Shown in pieces: positions 48,961-60,500 of a DNA stretch of 64,000 nt. Positions within the stretch are counted from its first letter, which is position 1. Each line of letters begins with the position of its first letter. The stretch is from Branchiostoma floridae (taxonomy: Eukaryota > Chordata > Leptocardii > Amphioxiformes > Branchiostomatidae), in contig NC_049992.1 of assembly GCF_000003815.2 (NCBI RefSeq), positions 12,802,354 through 12,866,353 of the forward strand, in the 5' to 3' direction. The notes beneath the pieces are model-generated. The model was not told the DNA's origin, did not search any database, and worked only from the letters and a program-made list of their open reading frames with translations. The position numbers and the translations under genes are program-made.

Positions 48961-51900
48961 ATGGGGAACTTGCATGCGGTGAAAGCCGTTGTTCTGCTGT
49001 GTGTTGTGACGCTATGGTTCGGTGAGGAGGCGGTCGGAATGACCTCTCAGGAAGCTGCCCAGATAAACAGTTAGTATTTCATTAATTTTCTTGAATTTGT
49101 AGGTACAACTAGATTACTTCATTCATAAGGCTTTTTATTTCTAACAGGTTCTTATCTTATTGTATGATGATATAGTATGTCTGTATATAGTGTATTGTGC
49201 ATGTATGCCTAGTGAACTAGTGAGGCTGCCCAGATAAACAGTTAGTATTTCTTTTATTTTCATGAATTTGTAGGTACAGCTGGATTATTTCCTTCATGAG
49301 GAATTTTATTTCTAACAGGTTCTCATCTTATTGTATAATATATAGTATGGCAGTACATATTAGTTTACTGTGTAATGATTCCTAGCAAATTAGTGTATCA
49401 TATTTTAGCGTTCGAAGCTGTAATATCGTACATTTATTTACGTACATATGCCGTAGACCACATGTGGCTTAGTACATATGTAGCCCTGTAGGTAATAAGA
49501 TGCACTAAAGATTATTGATATCATTGATACCCTAGGCCTGCTAGAACAAGCGGTGGCGAAGGTTCAACACCTGAATGCAAGGGTTGTTAACAACCAGGAC
49601 TTGTTCGTCGCAGTAGTGCAGTCGGGTAAGATTAAAATAACACACAAGTAAACTTTCCTACTAAATCATGTAAATTAGCTCCTGATTAGTATGAAAAGCA
49701 TATCATTATGTAAACTATTACTTAAGCTATGAACATAGCAACAATCATGACGATCCGCCAAGCCCTTCTTGAGTTATTCTTGGTCAAACTCTGGTAACAA
49801 ATTTGGCCCCTACAGTCTCCTCCTACATTACCCGTTGACTTATCCCAAAAAATCCATCAAGGTGTTCTCTAGTTGTCTTGGGAACATACATCCCCGGGAC
49901 AAACAAACGGCAGTCACCACAATTCCTCCTTTTCACGGAGGTAATTATAGCTACAGTTTGACATTGTTAGTATCACAGATGTTAATTTTCTTTTCTTTAT
50001 TCGCCTTCGAATTCTCTCTAATTTTAGTGTGATTTTCAGCACCGAGATGGAAGCCTATTGACGGTTCGATGAAGTACGTGTCGGTTGGGTCCAATGGAGT
50101 CTGGGGAGTGGATCACAACAACGCCATCTTTTATCGCTCGGGAACGTTCGAGAATGAAGCGTCTTCGGGCACCGACTGGGTGAACGTCGAGGGACAGTTG
50201 AAGCAGGTCGCGTCGGGATACGCTGTCTGGGGCATTGGAACCACTAACCTGATCTACACGAGACTTGGTCAGTATCATTTCTTCAGCCCACGTACTTTTG
50301 GGTTTCTCTGTTTGTGTTTGTGAGCCTTGCACAAGTGTTTACAAAGGGTCCTACACTTAGGGCCAGTTCACACGAGGAAAATTGATGGTCGTCCGACAAT
50401 TTCTGTATTATTTTTTGCCAATTTTCCCTTGCACTCACACTGACGTACGGCACATTTGCCGCGACGTTTTAAGCCAGATGAACAGGTTATTGGAAATCGC
50501 AGCGTCGTCAGTTCATAAAGAAATCAATTTTGAATTATAAAAACTCATCGAAAGTATATTCCTTGCTTTCTTTGGACACTGAACACACGCTGTATACACA
50601 CTATGTTTACTCCGTCCACTGAATCAAATGATAAACAAGCACTCTGATCTTGGTCTAACATTCCAACAACTGAAGATAATCAGCAGGAGGCCATAGCTAA
50701 TTAAGGCGTGGGACCGGCCGATGTAATCTAATGTAGTTGTCCTTGACCTCTCTTTACTGACGCCTTTTGACCTGGTTGGAAAGTAATCCGAAAGAAAAAT
50801 GTTTAACCGTAGTTGACAAGTGAAGCATGACCAGAGGAGAGTTGAGTACTGTGATGTAATTATGAGACAGTTTGTAGCTCATTAAATATTGTTTAGTTGT
50901 TATATGATTAAGGGAAAAGGATTAGTAGATGTAAAGCCTACGTCGCATTTCCAAACCCGGGCCCGGCCGGGTAGCTTTCGGGAACGAAAAGTATAATATA
51001 AAAGACGCCAACCTACACAAGACGTCAAGAGAAAAGTCGTGGGCATTATTTGTGTATATTTTATGTATACATTTCCATTTTTCGTTTCCACAAACAGCCC
51101 GACCAGGCCCAGGTTCGAAAATGTGCCGTAAGCACTTACAAATACGGAATGCTAATTAGCACGTCTAATTATCATATTCAGTGCCAATATTCTGCTGCAG
51201 AACCAAGGAAAGTCAACTGGAATTGACTTCGATCATGTGTTCCCAACCAGGTACAAGTGCCAGAAACCCAACTGGAACAGCCTGGGAGCAAATTGCCGGA
51301 GGTCTGAAACAGATAGACGTCAGCTCTACCGCATATTCCGTCTGGGGCGTCAATCGTCATGACTACATCTACCGACGGGTGGGGATCACAGCAGATACAC
51401 CTGCAGGTAAACCAGTCGCCAGACAACATTTAAAAGAGGTATTTCTGGATTCATGGCGAAAGGTTAGCTTTCTGTTACACACACCCGGTTCTCTCAGGAG
51501 TGACTACCCTGAGTGCCAGACAGGATCGGGCAGCTAGCGAGTTTATTCGGGGGCCAAAGGCAGTCAGCCTGCCGATTTCTTACTACCAGGAGGTTTCCTG
51601 GCAGCGAAACCCCCTTCAGGCTTTAAGTCCCCGAGCGCTAATATGAGATCGGCAGGCTGACTACCTTGGGTCCCCGAAACTCGCTAGCTGCCCGATCCTG
51701 ACTGACACCCAGGGTAAGGAGTTCAGTTAAATTCATCCTCATAAGAGGTGCCATTGATGATGTCCGACCATGCAGCTCTAACTAGCATGGCGGCTAGCAA
51801 GTGACCTGACTGCTTATTTGGTAAACCGCTGGCCAGGAACTATAAAATCTTCACTGATGAGTGATGAAAACATTGTTGGACAATTTTCAGCGTGTTTCCG

Positions 51901-53382
51901 TTATTCCAAATATGCAAAAAAAGAGTGATACGAAAGGCTCACCAGGTCCCCTATATGTTGATTCAAACAGATCCAAGTCGCACGGCGCCATGCAATTTTG
52001 GCTTCGGGGATTTCGAGTGTTAGGCCTACGCCACATTCCCAATCCGGGGCCCGGGCAGGCAGCTTTCGGGAGCCAAAAGTATGACACCAAACTACACAAG
52101 ACATAAAGAGAATAGTCGTGGGCATTATTTGTGTATATGTTTTACGTATACATTTCTCTTTCGCGTTTCCACAACTAGACCGGCCGGGCCCGGTTTGGAA
52201 GTGTGACGTTAACTTTGGCCGGCTAAGTAATATCTGAATAAAAGAGACAAAATCCAACATGACACAACATTTTCAAGCATTGATACATTTTATAAAAAGT
52301 ATCACACGAGGAAACTTTTATCAATTTCACACCACTTGTAGAAAACTAGAGCTAATAAGAGATAATGTAGAACGGTTGAGATTATACTCACTATATGATA
52401 ATTACAGGTACCCACTGGCAAAACATTGCGGGCCGTCTGAAGTTCGTGTCGACTGGGTCCGCGGGTGTGTGGGGGGCGAATGTGCACAACCAGGTGTTCT
52501 ACCGCACGGGGACGTACGGCAACGAGGCTTCTGCAGGCATCGGCTGGGACTACATCAGGGGGCAGCTCCTGAAACAGGTGTCGTCAGGAGACAACGTTGT
52601 CTGGGGAGTGGACACCAACAATAAGGTCTACATCAGGGAAGGTCAGCGCTTTTGCTTTTATGTTGAAATTGATAATCCACTGTTGTCATGCGTACAGACT
52701 GATGATACAATCTACATGTATGTTTCTCTACGTCATACTCCTAAATGATACAGATACATTCGTACACAAAACATATTTCAGTATGAAACGTATCTGTTAG
52801 TACATTTTCAGCATCATCATGGAGCGAATTCACGGCGTAGATTAAAGCTCTTGTGCTAGCTTGACGATGTATACTTGTAACTGTAAACTATTCTTTCGTT
52901 CTGACCTGTACTTAATCCTGTGTATCGCTCCTTCTGATTGGTCAGGTGTTAAAATTTTGTAACACCCTGCTGGTCGGACCAACATGAAATGGGGCCTTCT
53001 GATTGGTCCACGTCGCCTGACTATATGATAATACACAGCATAACATGAAATAACTTAGTACACTGTATAACCTAATAGTGTATATCATAGCGAATCGCAT
53101 TCGATAATCACTAAGGATCCCGGGTTTCCGTACGATCACATACATCGAGACAATGATTACATTTCTCGATGACAGAGAGAAGACTATATGTATATTGCAA
53201 ATTTCTTATCCCCAGGAATAAGTCCCAGCACGCCTACTGGAACCGAATGGCGCCAGTTGCCAGAGAAGATGGAGCAAGTAGAGGCAAACCCGAGATTCCA
53301 GCTGGCATGGGGCGTCAACTCAACCGACGTTTTCCAGCGTGTAGCCGGAGTGCCACTTACGGTAAAAATACTCTTGGTATAA
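48961..53382 (+). CDS. secreted tectonin-repeat (TECPR-type) lectin, about 321 aa
   Basis: Six coding exons: 48961-49069, 49536-49625, 50040-50267, 51251-51406, 52408-52641, 53216-53361; the internal junctions are phase 1. The last exon can read on to TAA at 53380-53382, or splice (G/GTAAAA) to an acceptor near 53688 followed at once by TGA. Exon 1 is a signal peptide (AVKAVVLLCVVTLWFGEEAVG), exon 2 a short helical segment (LLEQAVAKVQHLNARVV), and exons 3-6 hold six tectonin blades, each with the W..I-G-LK-VS...VWGV-----IY-R-G pattern (for example GLKQIDVSSTAYSVWGV). Six blades fit a closed beta-propeller like fish-egg lectins and horseshoe-crab tachylectin-1, which bind bacterial glycans. 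A role as a secreted innate-immune or egg lectin is inferred. The coiled exon suggests oligomerisation. It is arranged head-to-head with a pseudogene copy. Confidence 0.9.
50935..51135. mobile_element. MITE family 4 copy
   Basis: GTCGCATTTCCAAACCCGGG then CCCGGCCGGG on the left; CCCGACCAGGCCCAGGTTCG on the right; AAGTCGTGGGCATTATTTGT inside. In intron 3 of the tectonin gene. Confidence 0.75.
51505..51715. mobile_element. MITE family 2 copy in tectonin intron 4
   Basis: Ends TACCCTGAGTGCCAGACAGG and CTGACTGACACCCAGGGTA. Flanks AGGAGTGA and AGGAGTTC are a decayed target duplication. The inverted pseudogene intron has the site without the insertion (CTCTCGAGAGTGACCTGAAT near 41847). Confidence 0.9.
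52018..52217. mobile_element. MITE family 4 copy
   Basis: CACATTCCCAATCCGGGGCC on the left and GGCCCGGTTTGGAAGTGTGA on the right; the interior ATAGTCGTGGGCATTATTTG is shared with 50935-51135. Confidence 0.78.
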
Positions 53383-53689
53383 GTTGTGGAATTATTTTAC
53401 TTGTCATCACCAGTGTCTGCCCATATCGTGTTATTGTTTTATTCGTCGTCTCCTTTGACTGAAATTGCATGAATTCAGCTAGCATGTGGCACAGTATCTC
53501 GATAGTATAGTGTTAGAAATACAAGAAAGTGATAAGAATATATAATTGGCCATTATTGAAATGAATCTATAATTGTTTGCTTGATTCATATTTCATCATT
53601 AGGATTTCCTGTCTACATTATTAGATTTGATTGACTTTTTTGCTAATTGCTAATAGTCGCATGTTCATTTACTTCCAGTGAGCACCCGT

Positions 53690-53999
53690 CGCCATGCGGC
53701 GTGATACGCCTGTTGAGGACACCGCAAACCGCCGCTAAGCTGTGCTGTGACTTTGAAGTGGTGACAGTGATGGCCATTGTTTGTCTGGCATGTTTTTTTC
53801 TAATTCTTACACAGTATGCTGATCTTATGTTTTGTATTAAGACGTCCGGATCAGCTTGCTCGTTTGCTTATTCTTTTTTATTATGACTAGCGCCACGTTT
53901 ACTATGTTTGAAGGTCGCATCTATCTCAATGCAAGTACAAAAGGCGTCACTTGTTCTTCTCGGTGTTCATATATACGTAAAACTACTTTGGCTTTCAAG

Positions 54000-54071
<72 letters not shown>

Positions 54072-54660
54072 ATATATACCGTTCATCAAGCAAACGTTAA
54101 GTGAGGGCTACACCCAAAGTTGTACATACATTGCATTACAAACGAACATTAATGTATTAATCACATACTTTTTATTAATCATATACTATAGACTCATAGC
54201 AAACACCTCTATGGAACTGGAACGTAGATATCATGTTACATCTATAAGACGTTCACCACTTGGCCGTGAAAGACTTTCATCTATTTGTACGACAATGAGA
54301 AGATTTGTGAGATCATCTTGTTCTTATCCAGTAAATGGTTGCAAATGGCTCGTGGATGGAGTTTGGAGAATTCTTGTGAAATGTGAATGATATGTTAGTT
54401 ATTCTTTAGACCAGCAGATGTTAACGAGAGAGTGAGCGGAATAAACGGAACTCATACTTTCGCCAAAAAGCAAATCTGCATGCACCTTGTTCAATGCTGC
54501 TGTTGGCGAGAGGTCTTTCAGACAATACATACCCAGAATAACTCAAAGTAAAACTCTTGTCATCAATGCGGTCTGTCCTTATAACCCTTAAATTTGCAAA
54601 AGTTTGTCAGCTGTCAGATGCACTTTCCTCTGGTTACCTGCATGTATGCAGGTATGGTTT
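53690..54660. other. tectonin 3' flank
   Basis: Contains a pure (GT)n microsatellite (54003-54070). Short open frames on either side have no recognisable domain. No gene recognised. Confidence 0.5.
54003..54070. repeat. (GT)34 microsatellite
   Basis: About 34 perfect dinucleotide units. Confidence 0.98.
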
Positions 54661-54689
54661 TGATGCTGGTGGAAACTTTTCGGTAGCCG

Positions 54690-55280
54690 GGGATGTAGGG
54701 CGCTGTATCTCGTGAACGGATGGTGCGAGCACGACGATTTTTGGTACGTGGGTTGGGGGTGGTAGCCTAACACTCAGGTGTGATTTTGGGCCTCCTGGCG
54801 CTTGACCTTGACATTGAAGGTGGCATTTTTGGTGTTTTGGGGGCACTTTTGGCGCTGTGTGTCCGGAACGATACGCGCGATTGCGACGATTTTTGGTGCA
54901 TGGGTGGGGGGTTGTTGCCTGTTGCCTAGGATTGACTTTGGGCCTTGTCGCGTTTGAACTTGACCCGGCAGGTCGAATTTTGTGTCCGGGAGGGGTGTTT
55001 CCGGAGTTATATCTTCTGAACGGCTGGTGCTGGCGCGATGATATTTGGCACATGTGTCGGCGGTGGCTGAATAATGCTCAATTTTGATTTTGGCGCCCTT
55101 GGTGCTTGAACTTGACATTTTAGGTTACCTTTTGTGCGGGCACGGGGCGTGCGCTGTATCTCCGGAACGCAAGGTGCCATTGTGTTGCCATTTGGTACGT
55201 GAGTTGTTTGTGGTGTCCTGGTGGTTAGGGTTGATTTTGGGCCTCCTAGTGCTTGAACTTGATACTGTATAGGTTGACCC
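54690..55280. repeat. four diverged tandem units of about 150 bp
   Basis: Units starting near 54698, 54851, 55000 and 55150 each run GCTGTATCTC-GAACGG, then CGACGATTTTTGGTACGTGG (or ATGATATTTGGCACATGTG), then GATTTTGGGCCTCCT, then GCTTGAACTTGACATT. This is a GC-rich relative of the dispersed repeat at 29700 and 38146. Continuous open frames across it are coincidental to the GC content. Confidence 0.75.
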
Positions 55281-57504
55281 TGTTTTAGTGTGGTTGGGGC
55301 ATCCTCCCAATATCTGCTTGGTTTTAAAAACAGATTATGGTTGGGTGTAGAACCATCATCTGGCCTGGGCCACCTTCAATGTATCAGGTTACTTAGTGGC
55401 ACTGACAGTTTGCCAGATGACGGGAGTGTGCCAGATTATATATCTGTTGGTCAGGTATAATTGGAGTTTGCTTATTACTCTTTGTGGTGTTTCTAGAGCT
55501 GTATAGTACTGAGTTTTAAGTTCCGGTACCAGTTCCTTTACCCTGTTGGCAATCATGGTTGAACTTGAACTTAAACAGAAGAAGATGCAATTTTCTAATG
55601 TGGAGGAGAACTGTATAGAGTGTGGGCATAAGAGAAAGGTATGTGTATGATTTGTCCTGTGTTTCTTTTTGTTTCTTTGGTAATGCCATTTCCATACTGT
55701 ATACACGTCAGGTAATTTGTTGTTTTGGGCTAGTCATATTCGCTTGGTTTTTGGGCGTGCTTAATCTATGGTACAGGCAGGGTTAAGTGGTGGAGGCTTA
55801 GCTTTGTTCTGTTTTAAATTCAGTATCGTTTGTTGCATTTTGTCGCGGCAAATATATGATGAAATTCCCCTTCTAAGCAACTGCTCATTGGTTTGTGGGG
55901 ATGTTTGCTGGGTGTTTGCTTTGACTACAACAGCTTCTGAACTTTTCAAAGCTTCCATTGCCAGCAGCTTGCCATCTATAAATGGGATTGACAAGGACAT
56001 TTTTCATAGTAAATTATGCTGTTAAATTTGGCTTAAATACTACAGGAGATTTAGGTTTGGGTTGGATGGATTGAATGAAAATATCATACCACCCTGGGGA
56101 CTAACTGTTGCTGCTGCATGGGGGCTACCACTATTCATGTTGTCTAATGTCTATGGAACTACAGATAAAAGTATCATTGGTCAAATTATGCGAGTAACAT
56201 TCCGATGTCAAGTGAATAACACCCCAGAAATAAATCTTTAATGAATATCATTGGAAGAACACAAACCAAGGAGACTTAGCAGCTGCATTAGGTCAGTACA
56301 TTGAAATAGGAAGATATTAGTATATCATGTGACAGAGTAACTACATGTGCATGGGCCATCTGAGACAAAAAAAGGTAGCGTCTCAACAACTTCAAAGTAC
56401 TGTGGTTGGTTACATACTTAAGAAATCCAAAATAAGTAATGTTCATCCCTGTCCAAACTTACAAATTCAGAAAATGGAATTTCAGAGTCAGACTTTTGCA
56501 TGGTGCACAACCAACACAGTAAAAAGCTCATTTTTCCAACCACGTACCACAGACAAAAAGGCAAAAATACACAATAGGTCTACAGAAACCCAATACATTT
56601 CATGCAGGCCTGAGGTCTACGAACTCTTGTTTGTGACAGATTCAGCTATCTGACTATGATATTAACGTTACAGTATTTTCTTATAAGATATTCCTTTGCA
56701 TTATTGTATGTAACGTGGGGTTCAAGCACCACCAACTGACCATCCCAAAAGGTTCGGGCTTTTTGGCGTAGTGGTGATTAACGGTGGTTAGGATGTGCAG
56801 ATCCAGCTTAGATTACCGGGAACCAGACAGTAGATTTTCTACTCAGACCTCTCTTATTTTTTTACACACGCAAGCAGTGACACAGAGAGAGCACCGAAGG
56901 TCATTTAAGCAATAAATTCTCGAGCACCCAGGGGAGTGTCACAGTGTAGAGCAACCAGCTGCCCGGTACCAAGGTCAAACGGGTGGGGCATGGCAACAAA
57001 GCCGGCGTGACAAAGAAAAATCATTATTTTAATACTGCTCTTGTATTGTAGGTATTTCATCGGGTTGCAAGTTGTCTATTTGGCGAATTTCTACTCATAT
57101 TCTTTCCAGCAACACATGGGGGTTGTTAGAATCCTACCAAATAAATAAATTTGACACAGAGACACCCAAAACTACTTGTCTATCTCCATTTTCCATGGAG
57201 ATAATAAATGATAGGGGTTGAGCATGTTTACCGAGTACGCCGAACGGACACACACCATGATCCAACCAACGTTTCCCTCTGACATTAACATAAAACACCA
57301 TGAGTTACATCTTACATCGAGCTCAGAAGACGTTTTACAACTAATGACCTAATTCCCGACCTACCCTGCTTTAAAAGGTCAACATAGAATTGTGTGTTTG
57401 TTGACCTTTGCACCACGCGTGGTCTGACCAAGGACGTTATTGTCTGACCACATCTCTTGGATTCGTTCATTCAACATTTGGACGACTGTACTGTAAGGTG
57501 AATC
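55281..57504. other. unannotated stretch upstream of the ectoine synthase-like gene
   Basis: A small candidate exon at 55555-55640 encodes MVELELKQKKMQFSNVEENC and a CIECGHKRK zinc-knuckle-like end with a GTATGT donor, but no partner exon was identified. Fragments of open frame at 55768-56240 and 56345-56653 have no recognisable domain and may be a decayed transposon. The last 150 bases before the ATG at 57505 hold no clear TATA box. Confidence 0.4.
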
Positions 57505-60500
57505 ATGATCGTTCGCCATTCCGTCGACCTTGTAGAGGGTCCTCTACCGAACCCAAATCTCCGGGGCAAGCAGCTGGTCGCCCCGGAGGATGGCATGAAC
57601 CACACCGCCTACGATGTCTTTCTCCAGCCGGGCGAAAGCGTATGTTTGACATCGCCCCCCTCCCCCCTCCTGAACCATGTGTACTACTGTGTATCGGGAC
57701 GTGCAACAGGCACAGCATCCAACGGCCAAGTTTACGAGTTCGCCGCTGATGTTGTAGTGGCGTTTTCATCCAGCATCAGTTGTACGGTAAGTATCAAGCA
57801 TTATGTGAGGTTACGACTGTAGGTAATAGCGTTTGACTGTGAAATCCTAGTATGTGACTGTCCCGTGCCACTACTCTGACACCCTTGTCACTTTTTGTTT
57901 GTTTGCATTGACCTCATCATTGACCTTAACGCCAATCGATCTTTGATCATTGTGAAAACAAGTAGGCTATAATCTGTATGGTATAGAGTAACATGTGTTC
58001 ACTGTTGGTCTTGTGCCCTAATAATACACCGACAGGGACTGCTACCCCCTCTATTGAATGATATATCTACTGACCAGGGGACCGGACATGGTTGTCCTTT
58101 CTCTAACCTCTTAGAACACGGAGCCACATATCCAAACGAGGCCCGGACGTGCTGTTTGCAAAGATGAAAAATGAAAGTGTACACGTATAATTAGAAATTT
58201 GCTGATCCCTTTCGTATATTCTATTATCTTTATATCAAATTTTTCGTTTCCTTAAATTGCATGCGCGGCAGGGCTTCGGTGTGAAAAGCCTTTTTAAGGT
58301 GACCTATCATAGCTGCAAAGACTGTAAAGAGTACATGAGTCACAGAGAAAGAATATGCAGGTGAACGTAAAGGATCATTAATACTAGAAATTCAGTGACA
58401 TTTAGTTGTTGCTGTCGTCCTTGTTTTACGTCTATTGCCTAGCCAGACAAGGTGAGTCAATATCTGTAACGGTAGGGTGCGAGAATGAGGTCTTCAGATG
58501 TGATAAATTTGCAAAGTCGCAGAGGCACTGGACAGCAGTGTATATTATGTGTACAGGGATGTGTTCTAAGCCCCTCGCTATTTAATCTGTACGTTAGTGA
58601 TTTAGTTAACGATCTCAATACAGGAGACCTAGATACCCCTCTACTTCATTCATCCAAAGTATCAAGTTTATTTTATGCCGATGACGTTGTCATGTTGTCA
58701 ACAAGTCAACGTGGCCTACAGAACGCAATCAATGTTCTCGGCCTTTACTGCAATAAATGGAAACTAACAGTAAACTTAAAGAAAACGAAAATCATTGTTT
58801 TCAATCGTACGGGACGATTGTTATCAAACTATAAATTTTGCTTATTCGACAAAGACATAGAAGTGGTATCCTCGTACTGTTATTTAGGCGTAGTATTTAC
58901 AGCGGGGTGTAAATTTAACACAGCAATGAAAACCCTCCAAAAGAAGGCACTAAGGGCGCTATTTAGCATAAGAACAACTCTTGGAGGAAACAATGCTTCA
59001 GTACCACTGCAATGTAAGTTATTTGACGCTTGTGTTGTGCCAATATTATTGTATGGTGCAGAAGTGTGGAGCAATTCTAGTTTAAACGACAATTCTCCAT
59101 TAGAGCAAGCACATCTAAAGTTCTGTAAAGTTGTCTTAGGTGTAAGAAGAAATGCCAGTAATCTCGCTACTAGAGCGGAGCTAGGAAGATTCCCTCTATG
59201 GATCGAGGCTTTCAGTAGACTATTTTCTTATCATTGTAGATTAACTAGAGAAGTACCGACAAATAGCATACAATATGAAGCATTTCTTGTACAACAAGAC
59301 CTACACAGACGCAATATACCATGCTGGCTATCTAATGTAAGTAAGATTTTGGAGGAGTCGGGTTATGCATACCTATTGTTAAACAACGGTCGAGATATAC
59401 CATCAATTCAGTCGGAGGTGAAGCAAAGACTGAAGGACATTTACCTTCAAACCTTTTACTCAGGGCTGAACTCCAGTGGTAGGACCGGAAACCAAGGAAA
59501 CAAACTAAGAACATATAGAAAAATCAAACATACCTACGAAAGAGAACAGTACCTTAATATTCAGAATTTCAACCATCGCCGAGCCATGGCTAGATTAAGA
59601 ATCAGTGACCATCCCCTACAAATTGAAGTGGGAAGATACAACCAGACTCCTCCGAATAATAGACTCTGTACACTTTGTAACTCCAACCGTATAGAGAATG
59701 AAGTCCATTTTATATTAGAGTGTCCTTTATACAATGATATGCGCAACTCTTTTATCAGTGCTCTGAATGTAGTAGATACACGATGTAAAGAGTTAACCAA
59801 CGACAACCTGTTTGTACATATAATGACAACCACAGACAACTTTGTACAACACAAACTCTGTGAGTTCGTATACACATGTTTTAAGAAAAGGGAAGAGTCA
59901 GGTAAACGTTAGATATAGTGATAGCTTAGTTGCAGATGTATTGTCTATTCAATTGTAATGTTACAGTACTTAGTCTTTATAATTAGTATCCCATTATGGG
60001 ATTTGCTGCATTTAGCCCACATGGGCAGGAACATGCAAATAAAGATCATTATTAATATATTATCACTAACGATTTGTCGATGCCTGTTGTAAAAAAAAAT
60101 CATGCTGTTGATTTGTATAAATAAAGTGCGGAAATTGATTTGGTTAGGACACCAGCTTATACAACATCTAAACAAAATCTTACAGTCATCTTGGTCTTCA
60201 TTTGAATTTTGTTTATACTATGGTATCGTTTCCTTGATAGGTTAAGGTCACATCTGATGAAAAGCTCCGCCTCTTTTGCATCTATTGTGATGACGTCGAG
60301 CCGACTGTTGATCGGGCCGTGGCTCGGGCGCTTTCGGAGATTGTCGGTACCGATCGTGACATCGACTGGGGCCGAGGCCACAGCCGAAGGTTCCTGAAGA
60401 AGTCGGACGGGTTCCCGATCAGCGTTCACAACACCTATGGAGAGGCTGGGGCAAGCAATGCTCTGTGCTACAAACATCACGTTGAATCTGCCTACTACGT

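Noticed and set aside
54634-55310. Pro/His/Thr-rich minus-strand frames
   Set aside because: They follow the tandem 150-bp repeat and lack any start or splice context.
55768-56653. Series of medium open frames
   Set aside because: No recognised domain on either strand; possibly a decayed transposon but not supportable as a gene.
58485-58530. Apparent start codon of the reverse-transcriptase frame
   Set aside because: Host intron sequence in front of a 5'-truncated LINE; the natural start is missing.
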